In this document: one piece after another, positions 43,777-55,077 of the stretch
How positions within the stretch are numbered: the first letter of the stretch is position 1
How the letters are laid out: the number at the start of each line of letters is the position of its first letter
Assembly (NCBI RefSeq): GCF_050436995.1
Contig: NC_134765.1
Span: forward strand, 8,273,501-8,337,500
Reading direction: 5' to 3'
From: Anticarsia gemmatalis
Lineage: Eukaryota > Arthropoda > Insecta > Lepidoptera > Erebidae
Length of the DNA: 64,000 nucleotides
Position numbers and translations under genes: made by a program
Notes under the pieces: generated by a model
What the model saw: the letters and a program-made list of their open reading frames with translations, nothing else
Databases searched by the model: none
What the model was told of the DNA's origin: nothing

Positions 43777-43942
43777 AAGCGTTTAGCTATTAACAATGTT
43801 AGTCCTATGTAATAGGACAAACTCCGGCCTACAATTCAGTATAATCTAACACAAATTAGAAAAAGAAAAATAGCTAGTTATCGAACTCTGGACATCGTTG
43901 TCAGCAGTCGCATACACTACCGACCACGCTGCAGGAACAGTC
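43777..43942 (-). mobile_element. SINE-C, minus strand, abutting SINE-A
   Basis: From the right: a tRNA-like head with TACACTACCGACCACGCTGC and B-box complement ATCGAACTCTGGACATCG, then ACAAACTCCGGCC, and AATGTTAGTCCTATGTAATA at the left. The tail beyond that is missing. Confidence 0.65.
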
Positions 43943-44344
43943 GATATTTATTAATCAAATTAATATTTCGTTAATTTCTGTTTTGCGGTAAACCAAGTCA
44001 TGAACTCGATCACTCATAATAATATTCATATTTGTATTTAAAATTAATTCATAATTTAAATTTTATAATGATATTGATATCCTTGAACTGCATGGAAGGA
44101 AAAATCCAGAAACTTTTAAAATACTTCTATATAATATTTAATACATCACTTATTTTAATATGTTGTTTATTAAATGATAATATTGTCTTCGATTACGCAG
44201 TCATTGACGTAAAAAATAAATTTTGCAAACAATATTCTTCAGATCCATAACAAGCAAGGTTAAAAATAACTGATGCATTATTCAATTTTAAAATACTATT
44301 AAAAATAATATCCTTGAAACATATTTTTTGAGGAGAGAATCTCT

Positions 44345-44463
44345 TACCCCCAGTTTCTGAGTACATTTAGTGGTAGTTTATCTATTCATTAGCGTTTAAA
44401 CTCATATAAAAAAAACGCTATTGACTAAACTACCGCTTAATGTACTTCAGAAACCGTGGTTTA
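44345..44463. mobile_element. MITE-2, complete copy (119 bp)
   Basis: The left arm is TACCCCCAGTTTCTGAGTAC, ATTTAGTGGTAGTTTATCTA, TTCATTAGCG. The loop is TTTAAACTCATATAAAAAAA. The right arm is ACGCTATTGACTAAACTACC, GCTTAATGTACTTCAGAAAC, CGTGG. The arms pair nearly throughout. It is the best-preserved copy. Confidence 0.9.
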
Positions 44464-44603
44464 GATAGGCATGAAACACACTCGTCTTCCTCGTCATTTA
44501 CCATCATGTGAAATGGGTGACCAATGCCTAATATAATACTAAACAAGTTAAAAACCGTGGAACTGAAAAAACATTCTTATTATCTTCCATCTTCTTATTT
44601 GCG

Positions 44604-44705
44604 GGTCCATCGTGGCGGAGCTTGGCACAGGACAGACAGATTTGGAAGGAAAGAGGGGAGGCCTTTGCCCAGCAGTGGGACACATAAGGGGCTAATAAAA
44701 AAAAA
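44604..44705 (+). mobile_element. RTE-like LINE, 3' end (last 27 codons plus tail)
   Basis: One frame (44604-44687) encodes GPSWRSLAQDRQIWKERG followed by EAFAQQWDT and a stop. The pattern ...W..LAQDR..W...GEAFAQQW is the typical carboxy terminus of lepidopteran non-LTR retrotransposon reverse transcriptase/RNase-side ORFs. After the stop comes AAGGGGCTAATAAAAAAAAA and an (AT)n run, as expected of a 3' tail. The element is extremely 5'-truncated. A longer open frame in another phase over this region is a shadow. Confidence 0.75.
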
Positions 44706-44833
44706 TATATATATCTTCCATGATATGAATCGCATACGGTAGTGGGCTCAGTCTTCCTAATATTTCTCCTCTACTTCGATCTATCCTTGATATCGTATTC
44801 CAAAATCTCACATTCATTCAAGTCTTTATTTCA

Positions 44834-45000
44834 TAACTGTCCCACTGCTGGGAAAGGGTCTCCTCCCGAGCGAAAGGGGTAAGGCCTGAGTCTACCACAC
44901 TGGCCAAATGCAGGTTGAAGACTTTGCATGCCATCAAAAAATGTAAAATACATTTTTTAGACATACAAAGTTTCATCATGTCTTTTACAGCAAAAACTCA
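44834..45000 (-). mobile_element. SINE-F copy, tail and body
   Basis: AACTGTCCCACTGCTGGGAA, AGGGTCTCCTCCCGAGCG, GTCTACCACACTGGCCAAAT, GCAGGTTGAAGACTTTGCAT, CATACAAAGTTTCATCATGT. It is the best tail sequence of the family in this window. The tRNA-like head expected to the right has decayed. Confidence 0.7.
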
Positions 45001-45010
45001 TACTAACTAC

Positions 45011-46339
45011 TATCTACAAATCATCATCCCACTTTAAACTAGACACAAGTGAAATCTTTTCAAATATTCGTCTCTCCGGCCTACAATAGCTCTAAAAATA
45101 ACATACAGTTACACGTTAAAAGACAATCGTTTGAAGAATACTTATCGGCAAAGAAGCGACAACTTTTGCTTTTCAATACGTATATAATATATGCGCATAA
45201 GAATCGGACCAATGACGTTGTTTGTCGGGAAAATTCGTGACTACGTTTTATTTTATTGAATTTGTAAAATTGTGTTTCTCGGTTTCATGTACAAAATGAC
45301 TTACTTTTTAGGTATAGTAGCGGCACGCTGTTTCGCCCGGTTATGACAGATACTCGAAATATGATTGGCATTAGGTATTTCGAGTAATTTAGTAATCATC
45401 GATGAAACATTGAAACAAAACACAACGTTAATTGTTTCTAGAGATTGTTTCAACATTCACATAAATAACAAAATTCTCAAGTTGCTTTTATAATAGCAGC
45501 AGACAAATTGACCAGCGTGTCGATGTATCATGTCAGTGAGGTCTACCAAAAAATGAATAATTGTGGTTTACAAGCGTTTGGAAAAAACTCTTTGTAAGAT
45601 TTCTCGTGATGTTTCCTTCATTCCATCTATTTACAACTCAAGTTCATAAATTGAAAACAAACAAATAATGAACTGATATTTATTTGTTTGTTTCTGATAG
45701 TACCCGCATAAAATATTGGCGCTAAAATACGCTTGGTGTCATGTAGATAAAATTTAAGTGCACTGCTTCAGTTGTTTGTTTTGTTCATAAAATTGTTTAC
45801 GAATGTACATTTTGACATTTGTATTGTTGAATGAAAACAGGCGTTATCATTCTTAAAGAAAAGAAGACTCGTATTAAAAAGTGATAATGTTGCCACAGGT
45901 ATCAATAAAAATTAGACCTGAAATATTTTAATCAAGAAATGCCCAAAATGATTTTACGTTTCTAAATTTTGTTAATTCTATTGTTCTTTAAATTGCCAAT
46001 GAGAGTAATTGGCAATGGGATGTATAAAAGTATCCCCAATATATGGTCCGTATATATTTAAATTACGAAAGCAGAAGCAATTCGAGAAATTGGCACAAAA
46101 TCGAAGGTTACGTTCAGACTAGCCAATAGTTGATAAAAAGAAAAAAGTTATGCAGACTGGCTAGACTTCTAGCCAATAACTGAAAAAACAGTAAAAAAAG
46201 TCATACCGAGTTAATTTAAAAAGTTTAAAGAACGCCCTCATTTATTTTATGCTGACTTTTGCCTAAAACTTGGACCGCATGTAAAGTCTCCCTGCAGCAG
46301 TAATATGTATCCTGAGGATTTTTTTTTACTATCTGTGCG
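45011..46339. other. unassigned DNA with short palindrome and small local duplication
   Basis: TACTCGAAATA and TATTTCGAGTA form an 11 bp perfect inverted repeat at 45351-45386. At 46110-46190 a TAGCCAATA-containing segment occurs twice (AGACTAGCCAATAGTTGATA and TTCTAGCCAATAACTGAAAA). The open frame 45049-45240 shows no recognised motif. Confidence 0.45.
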
Positions 46340-46412
46340 ATGGATATCATTAAAATCCATTCATTAGTTTCTGTACAAAAGTGTAACATACATATAAACT
46401 CTCACAGCCATA
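46340..46412 (-). repeat. Helitron-4-type relic, reversed
   Basis: AAAATCCATTCATTAGTTTC, TGTACAAAAGTGTAACATAC, ATATAAACTCTCACAG is the complement order of the start of the 63.0 kb Helitron-4 (GTTACTCTTTCACG...TACTGAACCGAAT). Its ends are lost. Confidence 0.4.
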
Positions 46413-47103
46413 ATATTTATAGAATTTCAAGTTAAATTAATGTAAAATGTATCAAAGTAATTTATAATCCTTATCGGGTTACGCACATTTTGATTCCGAT
46501 ACGAAAAACATTCGCGTTTTAAATTCTTACGACGAATAAATTGAATCACGTCTGTCTCAATGTAATTTATAGGGTGTCGCCAGTGACAAATCACTGTATT
46601 AATACTACAATGTTTTTTCTAATGAAGATTCTGATGCTTGGTTACAAACAGCCTTATTACTGAATTTTGAAACGATAAATCCATCATTTTCTTAGAATAT
46701 TATACAATAGAGTTTGATCTACCGACTCGGCACAGAGTATACTCGATAGTAACGAGGCAGCAGTTTTTTAATAAATAAAGGTTTCTGGTAAGTAATTATA
46801 AAGTGTACAAATGGGAATTTCTTTTTTCCGTTCGTCGTTATCATAATATATATTGCATTATAAGTGTACAAATTACAATTATAGGGATTTAAATAGAAAG
46901 CTAGAAAAACAATATCATTCTTCTAAATTTACATAAAATTATGCGGTTTTATAACGGACATAGTTATGTATATAGATACCTACAAACTTTATCAGATCCT
47001 TACATAATGAAAGAAACTCATATTCATACATGATAGCCAGTTATGAATAAAGTATTTTCTGAATTTGAGTCATATAATAAAAAAAGAATAACCTATGTAA
47101 CCT
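46413..47103. other. AT-rich DNA, nothing recognised
   Basis: No family repeat, hairpin or frame of note. Confidence 0.5.
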
Positions 47104-47195
47104 AGTACTGTCTCATTGCTGGCCAAGGGCCTCCCGGAATGAGGGTTGGGTTTTACATTTATCTTAATGGCCAAGTGCAGGTTGGAGTCATATCA
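47104..47195 (-). mobile_element. SINE-F tail fragment
   Basis: TAGTACTGTCTCATTGCTGG, CCAAGGGCCTCCCGGAATGA, GGGTTGGG, TTAATGGCCAAGTGCAGGTT. It is the tail and first body block only. Confidence 0.6.
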
Positions 47196-47654
47196 GTCAT
47201 ATATTAGTCAAAAATAATCATTTATAACATCAACAAATAACACTTTTCTAACTACATTAGAAATGAACCCTCAAAACGCGTGTCGGATAAATATCCGCAT
47301 CACGATCACAACATTAATCGCTTTGCTAACAACTCGTTAGTTGAGTTACGGATATTTTATTCACTTAAACACTTGGCGGCTAATTTTATTAACTTGTTCG
47401 TACATTTTCTAATGAATAACAATTGGAGTGCCTGTTTCTAAGTACGATTGTGACTGTTAAAGTTTGCTTTATGTTGTGAGTTTGAATACTGAAGTATGAG
47501 TAGTGACTTCGATAGTAATTTTGTAGGTCTGAGAATGTTTTCATCACTTTGAAAGTAATTTTATTTCATAACAAAAATACTCCATATTGACTTTTATATC
47601 ACTAGTATAACGAAAGCACGAACAAGAACACAAGTAGCATAAACTGTGCCAAAA

Positions 47655-47800
47655 AGTCAAGTACACGAACATAAAAATGCGAAAGCAACGTTGTCTGTCT
47701 CTTTTTGATGCTAAAACACAGAACCAATTTGGATGAAGTTTTGTACAAATTTAGTTTAAGAGTCGAGAAATCACATAGAACAGTTTTTTCCTGGAAATCT
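47655..47800 (+). repeat. decayed Helitron-4-type repeat
   Basis: AAAAATGCGAAAGCAACGTT, GTCTGTCTCTTTTTGATGCT, CACAGAACCAATTTGGATGA, AGTTTTGTACAAATTTAGTT and TTTTTTCCTGGAAATCTG match in order the common repeat with 'GTCTGTC..., TGAACCGATTTTGATGAAATTTGG..., TTTTTATCCCGGAAAATC'. No CTAG end is visible. Confidence 0.5.
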
Positions 47801-48247
47801 GAGAGCCAGCCATGCAGGTAATGAGGCATATTACTAGAGGTAATCCACGCGATCAAGATCTGGTAAAAACTAGCAATGATCTTTTAACAGATTAAAAAAG
47901 AAATCGCTATCTGAGATACTAAACAATATAAGCACATTGCCTTTAAAAACTATCTGGCACAAATCTATAAAACCATTTGAAAGATAACATAGTTGCAGAA
48001 TGTTGGTTCGTGGGCCATTACCTCCAGTATTGCCATCTAAACCCTCCCTTTATTGACTTTTACGATACGCTACGTGCCATAACCAGTCAATTATTCTTAG
48101 TATTTATTTTACTTTGTTTCTTCTTTGGAATTTCTCTACTTTTATTTCAGTTTTCTTTGAGTTTATTGTTTATCTTCAGTTTTGAATTATTTTTGAAAAC
48201 TTCTTTCTAGTATGGGTGTTCCTTTTTTGTAAGTTGATAATAAATTT

Positions 48248-48335
48248 AACCCACTAATGCTCCACTGCTTGGGTCTCTTCCCGTAATGAGAGAGTAGTTA
48301 GGTCTTGAGCCCAGTCAGTTGTAAGTTAGTAAGGA
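48248..48335 (-). mobile_element. SINE-F tail fragment
   Basis: AACCCACTAATGCTCCACTG, CTTGGGTCTCTTCCCGTAAT, GAGAGAGTAGTTAGGTCTTG, AGCCCAGTCAG. The tail block is present; the rest is lost. Confidence 0.55.
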
Positions 48336-50136
48336 TATTGAAAAGAATCTTAGGTCAGAAAAATATTTAATTATTCTTTAGGGTTAATGATTGCTGTAAG
48401 GTGCGATAAAAGAGATCTCTTCATGTATGTGTACTGAAATAACATTTTATATTTTTCAAAAAAAAAAAACATTTTTACGTTTGTGTTATCTTTCGTTGTT
48501 TGTCAATTTAATGTTTTTTGGTATCGTGACACTAGTCTCCCAGCTCTCAAAAAATGGTTTATATTTTGTTTAACTTTTATCTCAATATTAACCTGTTTTA
48601 CAATTCACAACATATCCATTTTATTATATAATTTATTTATTTTCAATAATTTATCTGAATTTAGAACATAAATAATCTGATAAAATTTTACCAATGGAAT
48701 TTCCATTAAGCGAAGATAGCGAAGCAAATATTATGAAATCCATTCCGAGTTCCAATATCTAAATAAATCTCATCGCAAAATTCAATTAAGTAAACAGTAC
48801 CGTTGAACTGCATTTCTGAGTATTCCGTTTTAATATTTCATTTTATCTGCTAAAGTTGAAGACAAAGAAGCAGTTGCAGTTGGATGCTCGTTAAAATGAA
48901 AAGTCCCAACAAGATTTTCTTCAAAAGCTTAAATACTGAACTTATCAAGTTGATGTTCCACTTTTTGTACAACTGCGCTTTTAAGGCGTCAAATTAATTA
49001 ATTTTCTTCTGTTTGGGACTTTGCCGCTGCATATCATTAGTGCTAAAATAGTCGTATTCAAAGGACTGCTTTGCGTGGTTGTCTTTTGTTAGCTGCTATG
49101 CACAAATTAGAAATGTTATATTGCTTAAAACTTTAGTAATGTATGTTATCATGGTTCTGAAAATAAGTATCTCACACCAATCTACTGATGACACACAGAT
49201 TATGTGTGACGATGAACATCGAGTTTTAAAAGTATACGTATTAATTCTCAAGTAATATACACCGCTCCTAATTCAGTAAAAATAAGGGAGAAGCATAAAA
49301 AATGTGTGGCAAAAAATATACGGTTGTGTGTTCATTATTTACAAACCAAATTAAACCTTTTAGACGAGCAACCCTCCAATCTCGACTGTTACATAAAATA
49401 TCCGCGCCGCGGTCACATTTACTCTTTTTATCCGCAATTTTATAAGTCAAGTTGTAAAAAATGTTGAATTACACAGAACGAGGGCTTCAGTTGTAGCCAT
49501 TTTTATCGCTCTATTTATACTCTTAACAGCTGTTCCGACTTTGTTGTACTTGAATTATGGGAATGTAAACTGTGTACTTAGTTGTATTTGCTATAATGAC
49601 TGTTACTAAACAATACTAGTCATTTACTACTCAAACATTGTCGGATATTTTTATCCGAAAAAATAAAATCAGCACATCCCAACGTTATTATTTCCTATAT
49701 TTTCTGAGAATAAACCAAATTTAATATAACTAAACCTAATATGTTTCTCAAAGAGCCTACACAAATAAAAATACACATCGAATTTCACAAAGGAAATAAT
49801 CCTGATATTAAGCCTATTCAATATGTAGGATGAAAGAAAAAATGTATTTATCAAAGGATGTCTCGCAATATTGTGAACCTAGTAATAAATGTTACTACAT
49901 ACGTTAAGCCGTCTCGAACTGTGTGACCTATATCCGATTCTAGTCTGAGAAAACTATGGACCAATTTCGAACAATTGATTGCGACTAAAATCGCGTATCT
50001 GACTATCCGACCTAACTAGTATTCCGATAGTCAATCTTATTAAGCAAAGCATTCCAAGTAGTTTTAGCGTACTTGAGTTTTCCTTACATTAATAATTCTA
50101 AGAGAAAATATTATCTTAGCTGAGAATTAAATATTA
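48336..50136. other. AT-rich DNA with a TCGGATA palindrome
   Basis: No gene and no family repeat in 1.8 kb. At 49640-49657 TCGGATA-TTTT-TATCCGA is a perfect inverted repeat of the kind also found at 50.7 and 53.0 kb. Confidence 0.5.
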
Positions 50137-50373
50137 TCTATACTAATATTATTTATACTAATTTTGTTTGTTTGTTTGAACGCGCTAATCTCGGGAACTA
50201 CTGGTCCGATTCGAAAAATTCTTTCAGTGTTAGATAGCCCATTTATCGAGGAAGGATATAGGCTATATATCATCACGCTACGACCAATAGGAGCAGAGTA
50301 CCAGTGAAAAATGTTACAAAAAACGGGGGAAATTCTCTTATGTGACGCAAGCGAAGTTGCGCGGGTCAGCTAG
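50137..50373 (+). mobile_element. Helitron-1 copy, 5' end locally duplicated
   Basis: It starts A|TCTATACTAATATTATTTAT and repeats ATACTAAT once more within 25 bases. It continues GAACGCGCTAATCTCGGGAA, GTGTTAGATAGCCCATTTAT, and ends CGCAAGCGAAGTTGCG, GGTCAGCTAG|T with an intact hairpin. Confidence 0.9.
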
Positions 50374-51539
50374 TTTAATATAATTTGCTTGTAGTATTTA
50401 TTAGAAAATCAAATTTACACGTGTAGGTATGTTAAGCTTCCTTATCACTTGTCTCGTTTATTTCTGAGATTCATAATAAAAACAAGATCAAGTATCTGAT
50501 TTATGTGTTTCAAAGTACGTTATTCAAATAAACTGAATTGCTCGAATTGGGTTAATTAAATTCATTAGTACATCAAACAAAAGTATTTTTACATATTGAC
50601 GTCATAAAACTCACTATAGATTGACACGTGGACTTTTCATAAATCTGGAAAATATTGTGGAATATTTCAAAGGTGCTTTTGAAAATACGCTTTCGAATAG
50701 TGTTGGGAAAATATTCGGATATCGATATCCGATATCGGCTTATTCAAGCGCACTTCAGACAAGGGTTACTTATTCAATTTTTCGGGTGTATTGATAGGAC
50801 CGAATCACAATAGACAGTCGTATTTACGGATATAATTTTGTCCAATAGATTGGGAAGTCACCTTTGTGTTCCTGACTCGTATCCGATAGTATTGAACCCT
50901 TATTAAGAGAAGTATGTTGTTGGGATACGGGGAAGGTTGTTGATATATAAGTAAATTATCCGTAAAAAAAATGTATGATTTTTCTAAGATCATTATAACA
51001 AAGTAGACCAAATTGAATACACATCAAGTTTTATGTTTGCGTTAAAAGCGTTTTTTTAAGCAAACTTATAAAGTTACCAATTTAAGAAGCTATATTTCAT
51101 CCATTCTTTAATATAACAGTATAAAAGAAACAACGAATAATAAACTCTCAATTGTACAAAGTGGGAACGAGCCAAATGTTCTAGATTGTTTTACCAAAAA
51201 TCTCATATCATTCCCAATAATTCTTCAACGCAATCTATTGTTTCATTTATCTGGGCGATATTGATACATTTATATACTGAATCCAGCCGTTCTTATTCTA
51301 GATATCCAGTACTAAGTTAATAAAAGAATAATAGACTCATCAATCGTTTGTGAAAGGTGCTCGAGAAAAGATTCCAGCTACTGATGGATTGATCCGTCTC
51401 AAGAGTACAGAAATAATATTAATATTAACGAAATTACGTAAAGGCGAGCTCTCGTAGCATTCGTGTGTAAAATTACAATACATTGTTACGGGAGTTGACA
51501 TGATAACTAAAGTTTTTGTGGAATATAATTGTAATTTAA
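50374..51539. other. unassigned DNA with an 18 bp perfect palindrome
   Basis: TCGGATATCGATATCCGA at 50715-50732 reads the same on both strands, preceded by AGTGTTGGGAAAATAT. The latter resembles the end of some hAT-like elements, but no opposite end or target duplication was found. The 116-residue minus-strand frame ending here is translated largely from SINE-A. Confidence 0.45.
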
Positions 51540-51880
51540 ACATACATACATCACGCTTGTTATAGTCAAACGTATAGTCAAACAATTGACTGCCTCCGTG
51601 GCGCAGTGGTTTAGGTCGCCACGCCGCGACTACTGCGTCGAGAGATCGTGGGTTCGATTCCCACACGGGACGATTATTTGTGTGATCCACAAATAATTGT
51701 TTCGGGTCTGCTTGTGCTTTGTGTCCGTTGTTTGTATGTTTTTAAAAGTCCCCGCGACACTAGAGCAATTCTTAGTGCGGGAGTTGTCTTTTTAAAAAGA
51801 GAAAGAAAATTTTATCATGTTAGTCCCATGTAACACGGGCAAGCATTACCAAACTCCGAACTACTTATTATTAAGAAAAT
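51540..51880 (-). mobile_element. SINE-C, interrupted by SINE-A
   Basis: The left remnant (51540-51570, CATACATACATCACGCTTGT) matches the SINE-C tail (compare ACATATAATCACGCCTATTA at 10.9 kb). The right remnant (51816-51880, CATGTTAGTCCCATGTAACA, TTACCAAACTCCGAACTACT) matches its middle. The head is lost. SINE-A lies between, so it inserted into an existing SINE-C. Confidence 0.6.
51588..51812 (+). mobile_element. SINE-A, full-length copy
   Basis: GACTGCCTCCGTGGCGCAGT, GGTCGCCACGCCGCGACTAC, GTGGGTTCGATTCCCACACG (a perfect B-box stem), the hairpin ATTATTTGTG-TGATC-CACAAATAAT, and TAAAAGTCCCCGCGACACTA. It ends in an A/G-rich AAAAAGAGAAAGAAAATT tail. Together with the 60.6 kb copy it is the best-preserved member. 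Confidence 0.9.
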
Positions 51881-51885
51881 TAAAA

Positions 51886-52639
51886 TTTAATTGTTATTCC
51901 GTTTTTTTTATTGTTTCGAAAAATTTATACCGGCCGATGTCACAAAACATATATTATTACGCGATATGTTAACACAAGTGTTTAAACGAATTTTCAACGA
52001 CATTATGTTGAATTGTTTTCATACTTAATACTTCAATATTATAAAATATTGTAGTCTCATTACAGGTGAATTTTAACGTTTATTCAGCTTATTAAGTCTT
52101 GCAATATAAGACGAGGAACAAGCGAAATACACGTATTACAGCGAAATTTCATTATTGTTTACCTGTGGTATAACATTCTCTTGGCAATTGTGTATTATAC
52201 CGCAATTATACCGTGGATATGATATTCTCAGATGACTGATAATAGTTCCAGGTATTGTTCTAGTAATGAGAAACATCGAATATGTGTATTTGCATAACAA
52301 AATTTAGTTTCTGAACTGAGTATTGTATTACGGGAAATCATTCTTAGATAATTATTTGATTTAAATAATTATGTTATAAAATTCCTCGACTACGTTAAAT
52401 TTTATTTTTTAAGTCATTTCTGTGCTTAGCCTACTTCATATTGATGCTTATATAGAATAATCAATATGTAAACATTTGACAAAATTACAATATATTGTAT
52501 ACCGGGATTACAAAAAAAAATTATTCTACCAAAATGGGGGAAAAATTAAATTATTTTTTTAATTTTTAATTTTAATCCGGAACAGTAACTTGAAAGACTT
52601 GTTATATACTTATACATAGACATATAACTAAAGTAGATT
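51886..52639. other. AT-rich DNA, nothing recognised
   Basis: No repeat family or protein-like frame. Confidence 0.5.
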
Positions 52640-52651
52640 TAAATTACATTC

Positions 52652-52705
52652 ATAACATCACGCCTGTTTTACCCGAAGGTTGATACAGAGGTGTATAAAA
52701 TACGC
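52652..52705 (-). mobile_element. SINE-C tail fragment
   Basis: ATAACATCACGCCTGTTTTA, CCCGAAGGTTGATACAGAGG, TGTATAAAATACGC corresponds to the 3' terminal ~55 bp of SINE-C at 10.92 kb. It is strongly 5'-truncated. Confidence 0.65.
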
Positions 52706-53742
52706 AGTGAACAAATTAACAGTACCTAGTAGATTTAAATTTTCATGTATAAAGCAAATTTTGAATATTAATATTTACCAAATAGTTTGAATATTATCTC
52801 AATCTGTTTTCATATCAATTCAAATAGAGCAGCAATATTGCCTTTTATGTTGTATAGTCAGAAGTCACAAATCGAAATTTCATCGAAAATTGCTCAAACG
52901 GGCTGATTATTCATTGATCAATGCACGCTTTTGGACGCATCACAAAGCACGGTAATAACCATTAAAATCCTTCAACACTTGATTTACAAACAGGTTTCAT
53001 CGGATAATATCCGAATCGAGCCCCTATTACGTGTGATGACGTATCCGTAATCGAATCTGAAACTCGTATGTCACATCACTAATAATGTTTGTTTGTGAGA
53101 ATGTGTTTGTTCATAATACCTACTGTTACAAAATTAAAATTTATCATTGTAAGCCAGAATTTAGACCGACACATAATACATATTGTTTAATTAATGCTTA
53201 CTTTTTCATTCTATAAAATAAGTCTGACGTATAATTTTATTGGAATACGATAACATACATAAATCATACCCTTTTCCTATAAAGTAAGCAAATACCAATG
53301 ACAGCCAATCTGTAGGTAGAGGCAGGGTGGTTTGCCTAGTATTTGAGAGTACCATTGTGGTTAAAGGATCAGTCAGCTTAGATTCTGCGTTACCGAACCT
53401 AGCTGCTTTCATCCAATGCGATCCCTACAAAGTTTATGAAACTCAAAATAAAAAAAACTGCAGACTAGTAGCTTCGAAGAACATAAAATTACTATTTTTA
53501 TACAAACGAGTAAAACCATATGACAAAGTCGACATGTTTATGGGCATAAAAGTCAATGGCGTCTCAGGGAAAAACAGATTTTCACCCTATTACGAGAAAT
53601 AGGGGGATCAAATGTCAGAAAAGATTCCCCTCTCGGCGAAATTTAGCATATTGATGGAATATAATACACCTACGTATGGTAGAAGGGAGAGAGTTTTGTT
53701 TTTTGGGAACATGGATACTTATTGATTCGATTATTACCTGAA
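52706..53742. other. unassigned DNA with a TCGGATA palindrome and an open frame
   Basis: TCGGATAATATCCGA at 52999-53013 is a near-perfect palindrome, followed by ATGTCACATCACTAATAATG, whose complement looks like a transposon end (TAGTGATGTGACAT). The plus frame at 53327-53602 (91 residues) has mixed composition with no recognised domain, and is only a weak candidate. Confidence 0.35.
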
Positions 53743-53999
53743 TTAATATTATGAATGCGAGTCTGTGCGTTTGTAACGCTCTCACTGCTAAACTGCTGGA
53801 CTGATATTGATTAAATTTTGCATAGATATTACAAAGGTAGTTTAGGACCCAGGTACAAAGATATGCAATTTAAAAAAAAAAGCGACAGCAAACTTTAGTA
53901 CTTACATAATTTTAAATAACTGAGATTTTAGCTTGGAATCGAACTCTAGACCACTTGTGTCGGAGCCGAATGCTTAGACTACTCACCTATCAATGCTAT
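53743..53999. mobile_element. composite of a Helitron-4-type start and a reversed tRNA-like SINE head
   Basis: 53743-53882 (plus) reads AATATTATGAATGCGAGTCT, CTGCTGGACTGATATTGATT, AAATTTTGCATAGATATTAC, like the start of the Helitron-4 family. 53925-53999 holds a decayed tRNA-like head in reverse (TTGGAATCGAACTCTAGACC). The boundary lies in an A-run near 53870-53882. Confidence 0.4.
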
Positions 54000-54930
54000 A
54001 TTTTATAAGACCGTATAAATTACTGTTCTGGAAGAAATATGCTTTTCCTTAAATAAGCATCTTCCAAACATAGACGTACGTACCATCGGTAGACGTAAAC
54101 CCAAAACCATTTGTCTTCCCAAAACGTTCGAGCATTGGAAGCCAATAGCAATAACTTCAAAGGGTTCGCAATAACAATAAGACCTTTTGGAATTAGACAC
54201 GCTTTGAACATAAAATGTAATGATACGATCAATTAGTGGGAGGTATTGGGAAAGTGTTAACATTCGGTAAAGTTTTATTAACATTATAGGGTTAAAGGGT
54301 TAATGGGTACGAAGAAACCGCTGTAAAAATAACGCACAGTTCAACAAAGGCGTAAGTACGTATTATTTTGTTGTTTTGCATTTCAAAATAGTAGGTACAA
54401 GTAAAGAAACGGTTAATACTTTTGCTGCAATCCGAACGTAAAAAAAAGACTTAACAATATAAAAAAATATTCACTCCAAAGTAATATTAATATTATGTGA
54501 ATTAAAGAAGTCGACAAACAAATTACGCACATTCATAAGTAAAAAAGTATTCCTAATCTACCTAATATTTTGTAATTTTTTGGTATAAGGTACCAGGTCA
54601 GAGAATCAAAAACAAAATATACCTACTTATACAGTTATTGCTATCTTGTAAAGTGATAGTATTCCACTTACGCCTTTATATCTCTGGGTGTGCGAATAAC
54701 TATAAGTGTATTGGAATCTGGTATAAGAAGCAAAGTAATGAAATGCCTTCTGAATATTTCCTGCTTCGAGATTGGCATAATCATGTTATGTCCTTCCGAC
54801 CGATATTAGACCACCGTTTCTTTTATTGAATTAATACAACTGCACTTGGGCTCAATTGGGTACTTGACCACCAGGAAAATTAGCTACTCTTTATGAAATG
54901 TCCAAAACGCATTTGAATAAGAAATAAGGT
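54000..54930. other. unassigned DNA with overlapping minus-strand frames
   Basis: Two minus-strand frames (54003-54284 and 54020-54232) overlap. One contains LIPKGLIVIANPLKLLLLAS and the other CSNVLGRQMVLGLRLPMVRT. Neither has a recognisable domain. Confidence 0.3.
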
Positions 54931-55077
54931 ACGATAACGGGAGTTTGACATTTGAAAAATTACTGCAGAAATAGTTCCTACGACGCCCGCTAGAGGCGCT
55001 GCGCTAGCTGTCATACAAACATTTTCGATAGCTAGCCGGTTGTCAGTAGTCCATAGTGGTAGAAAATCGCGGTACAG
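54931..55077 (+). mobile_element. MITE-1 copy, left end lost
   Basis: ACGGGAGTTTGACATTTGAA, CTACGACGCCCGCTAGAGGC, TTTCGATAGCTAGCCGGTTG, TCAGTAGTCCATAGTGGTAG, AAAATCGCGGTAC. The inverted-repeat left terminus is not found before 54931. Confidence 0.8.

Noticed and set aside
51340..51690. 116-residue minus-strand open frame as a protein gene
   Set aside because: Its amino-terminal part is the antisense of the SINE-A head, also seen in the frames at 3.1 and 60.5 kb. The remainder has no motif.
50699..53085. a single hAT element bounded by AGTGTTGGG and the TCACATCACTA site
   Set aside because: The two possible ends are not clear inverted repeats, no 8 bp target duplication was found, and two SINEs and no transposase lie between.
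53327..53602. 91-residue plus-strand frame as a gene
   Set aside because: No domain and no second copy. Overlapping antisense frames of similar length show that open frames of this size arise by chance in this composition.
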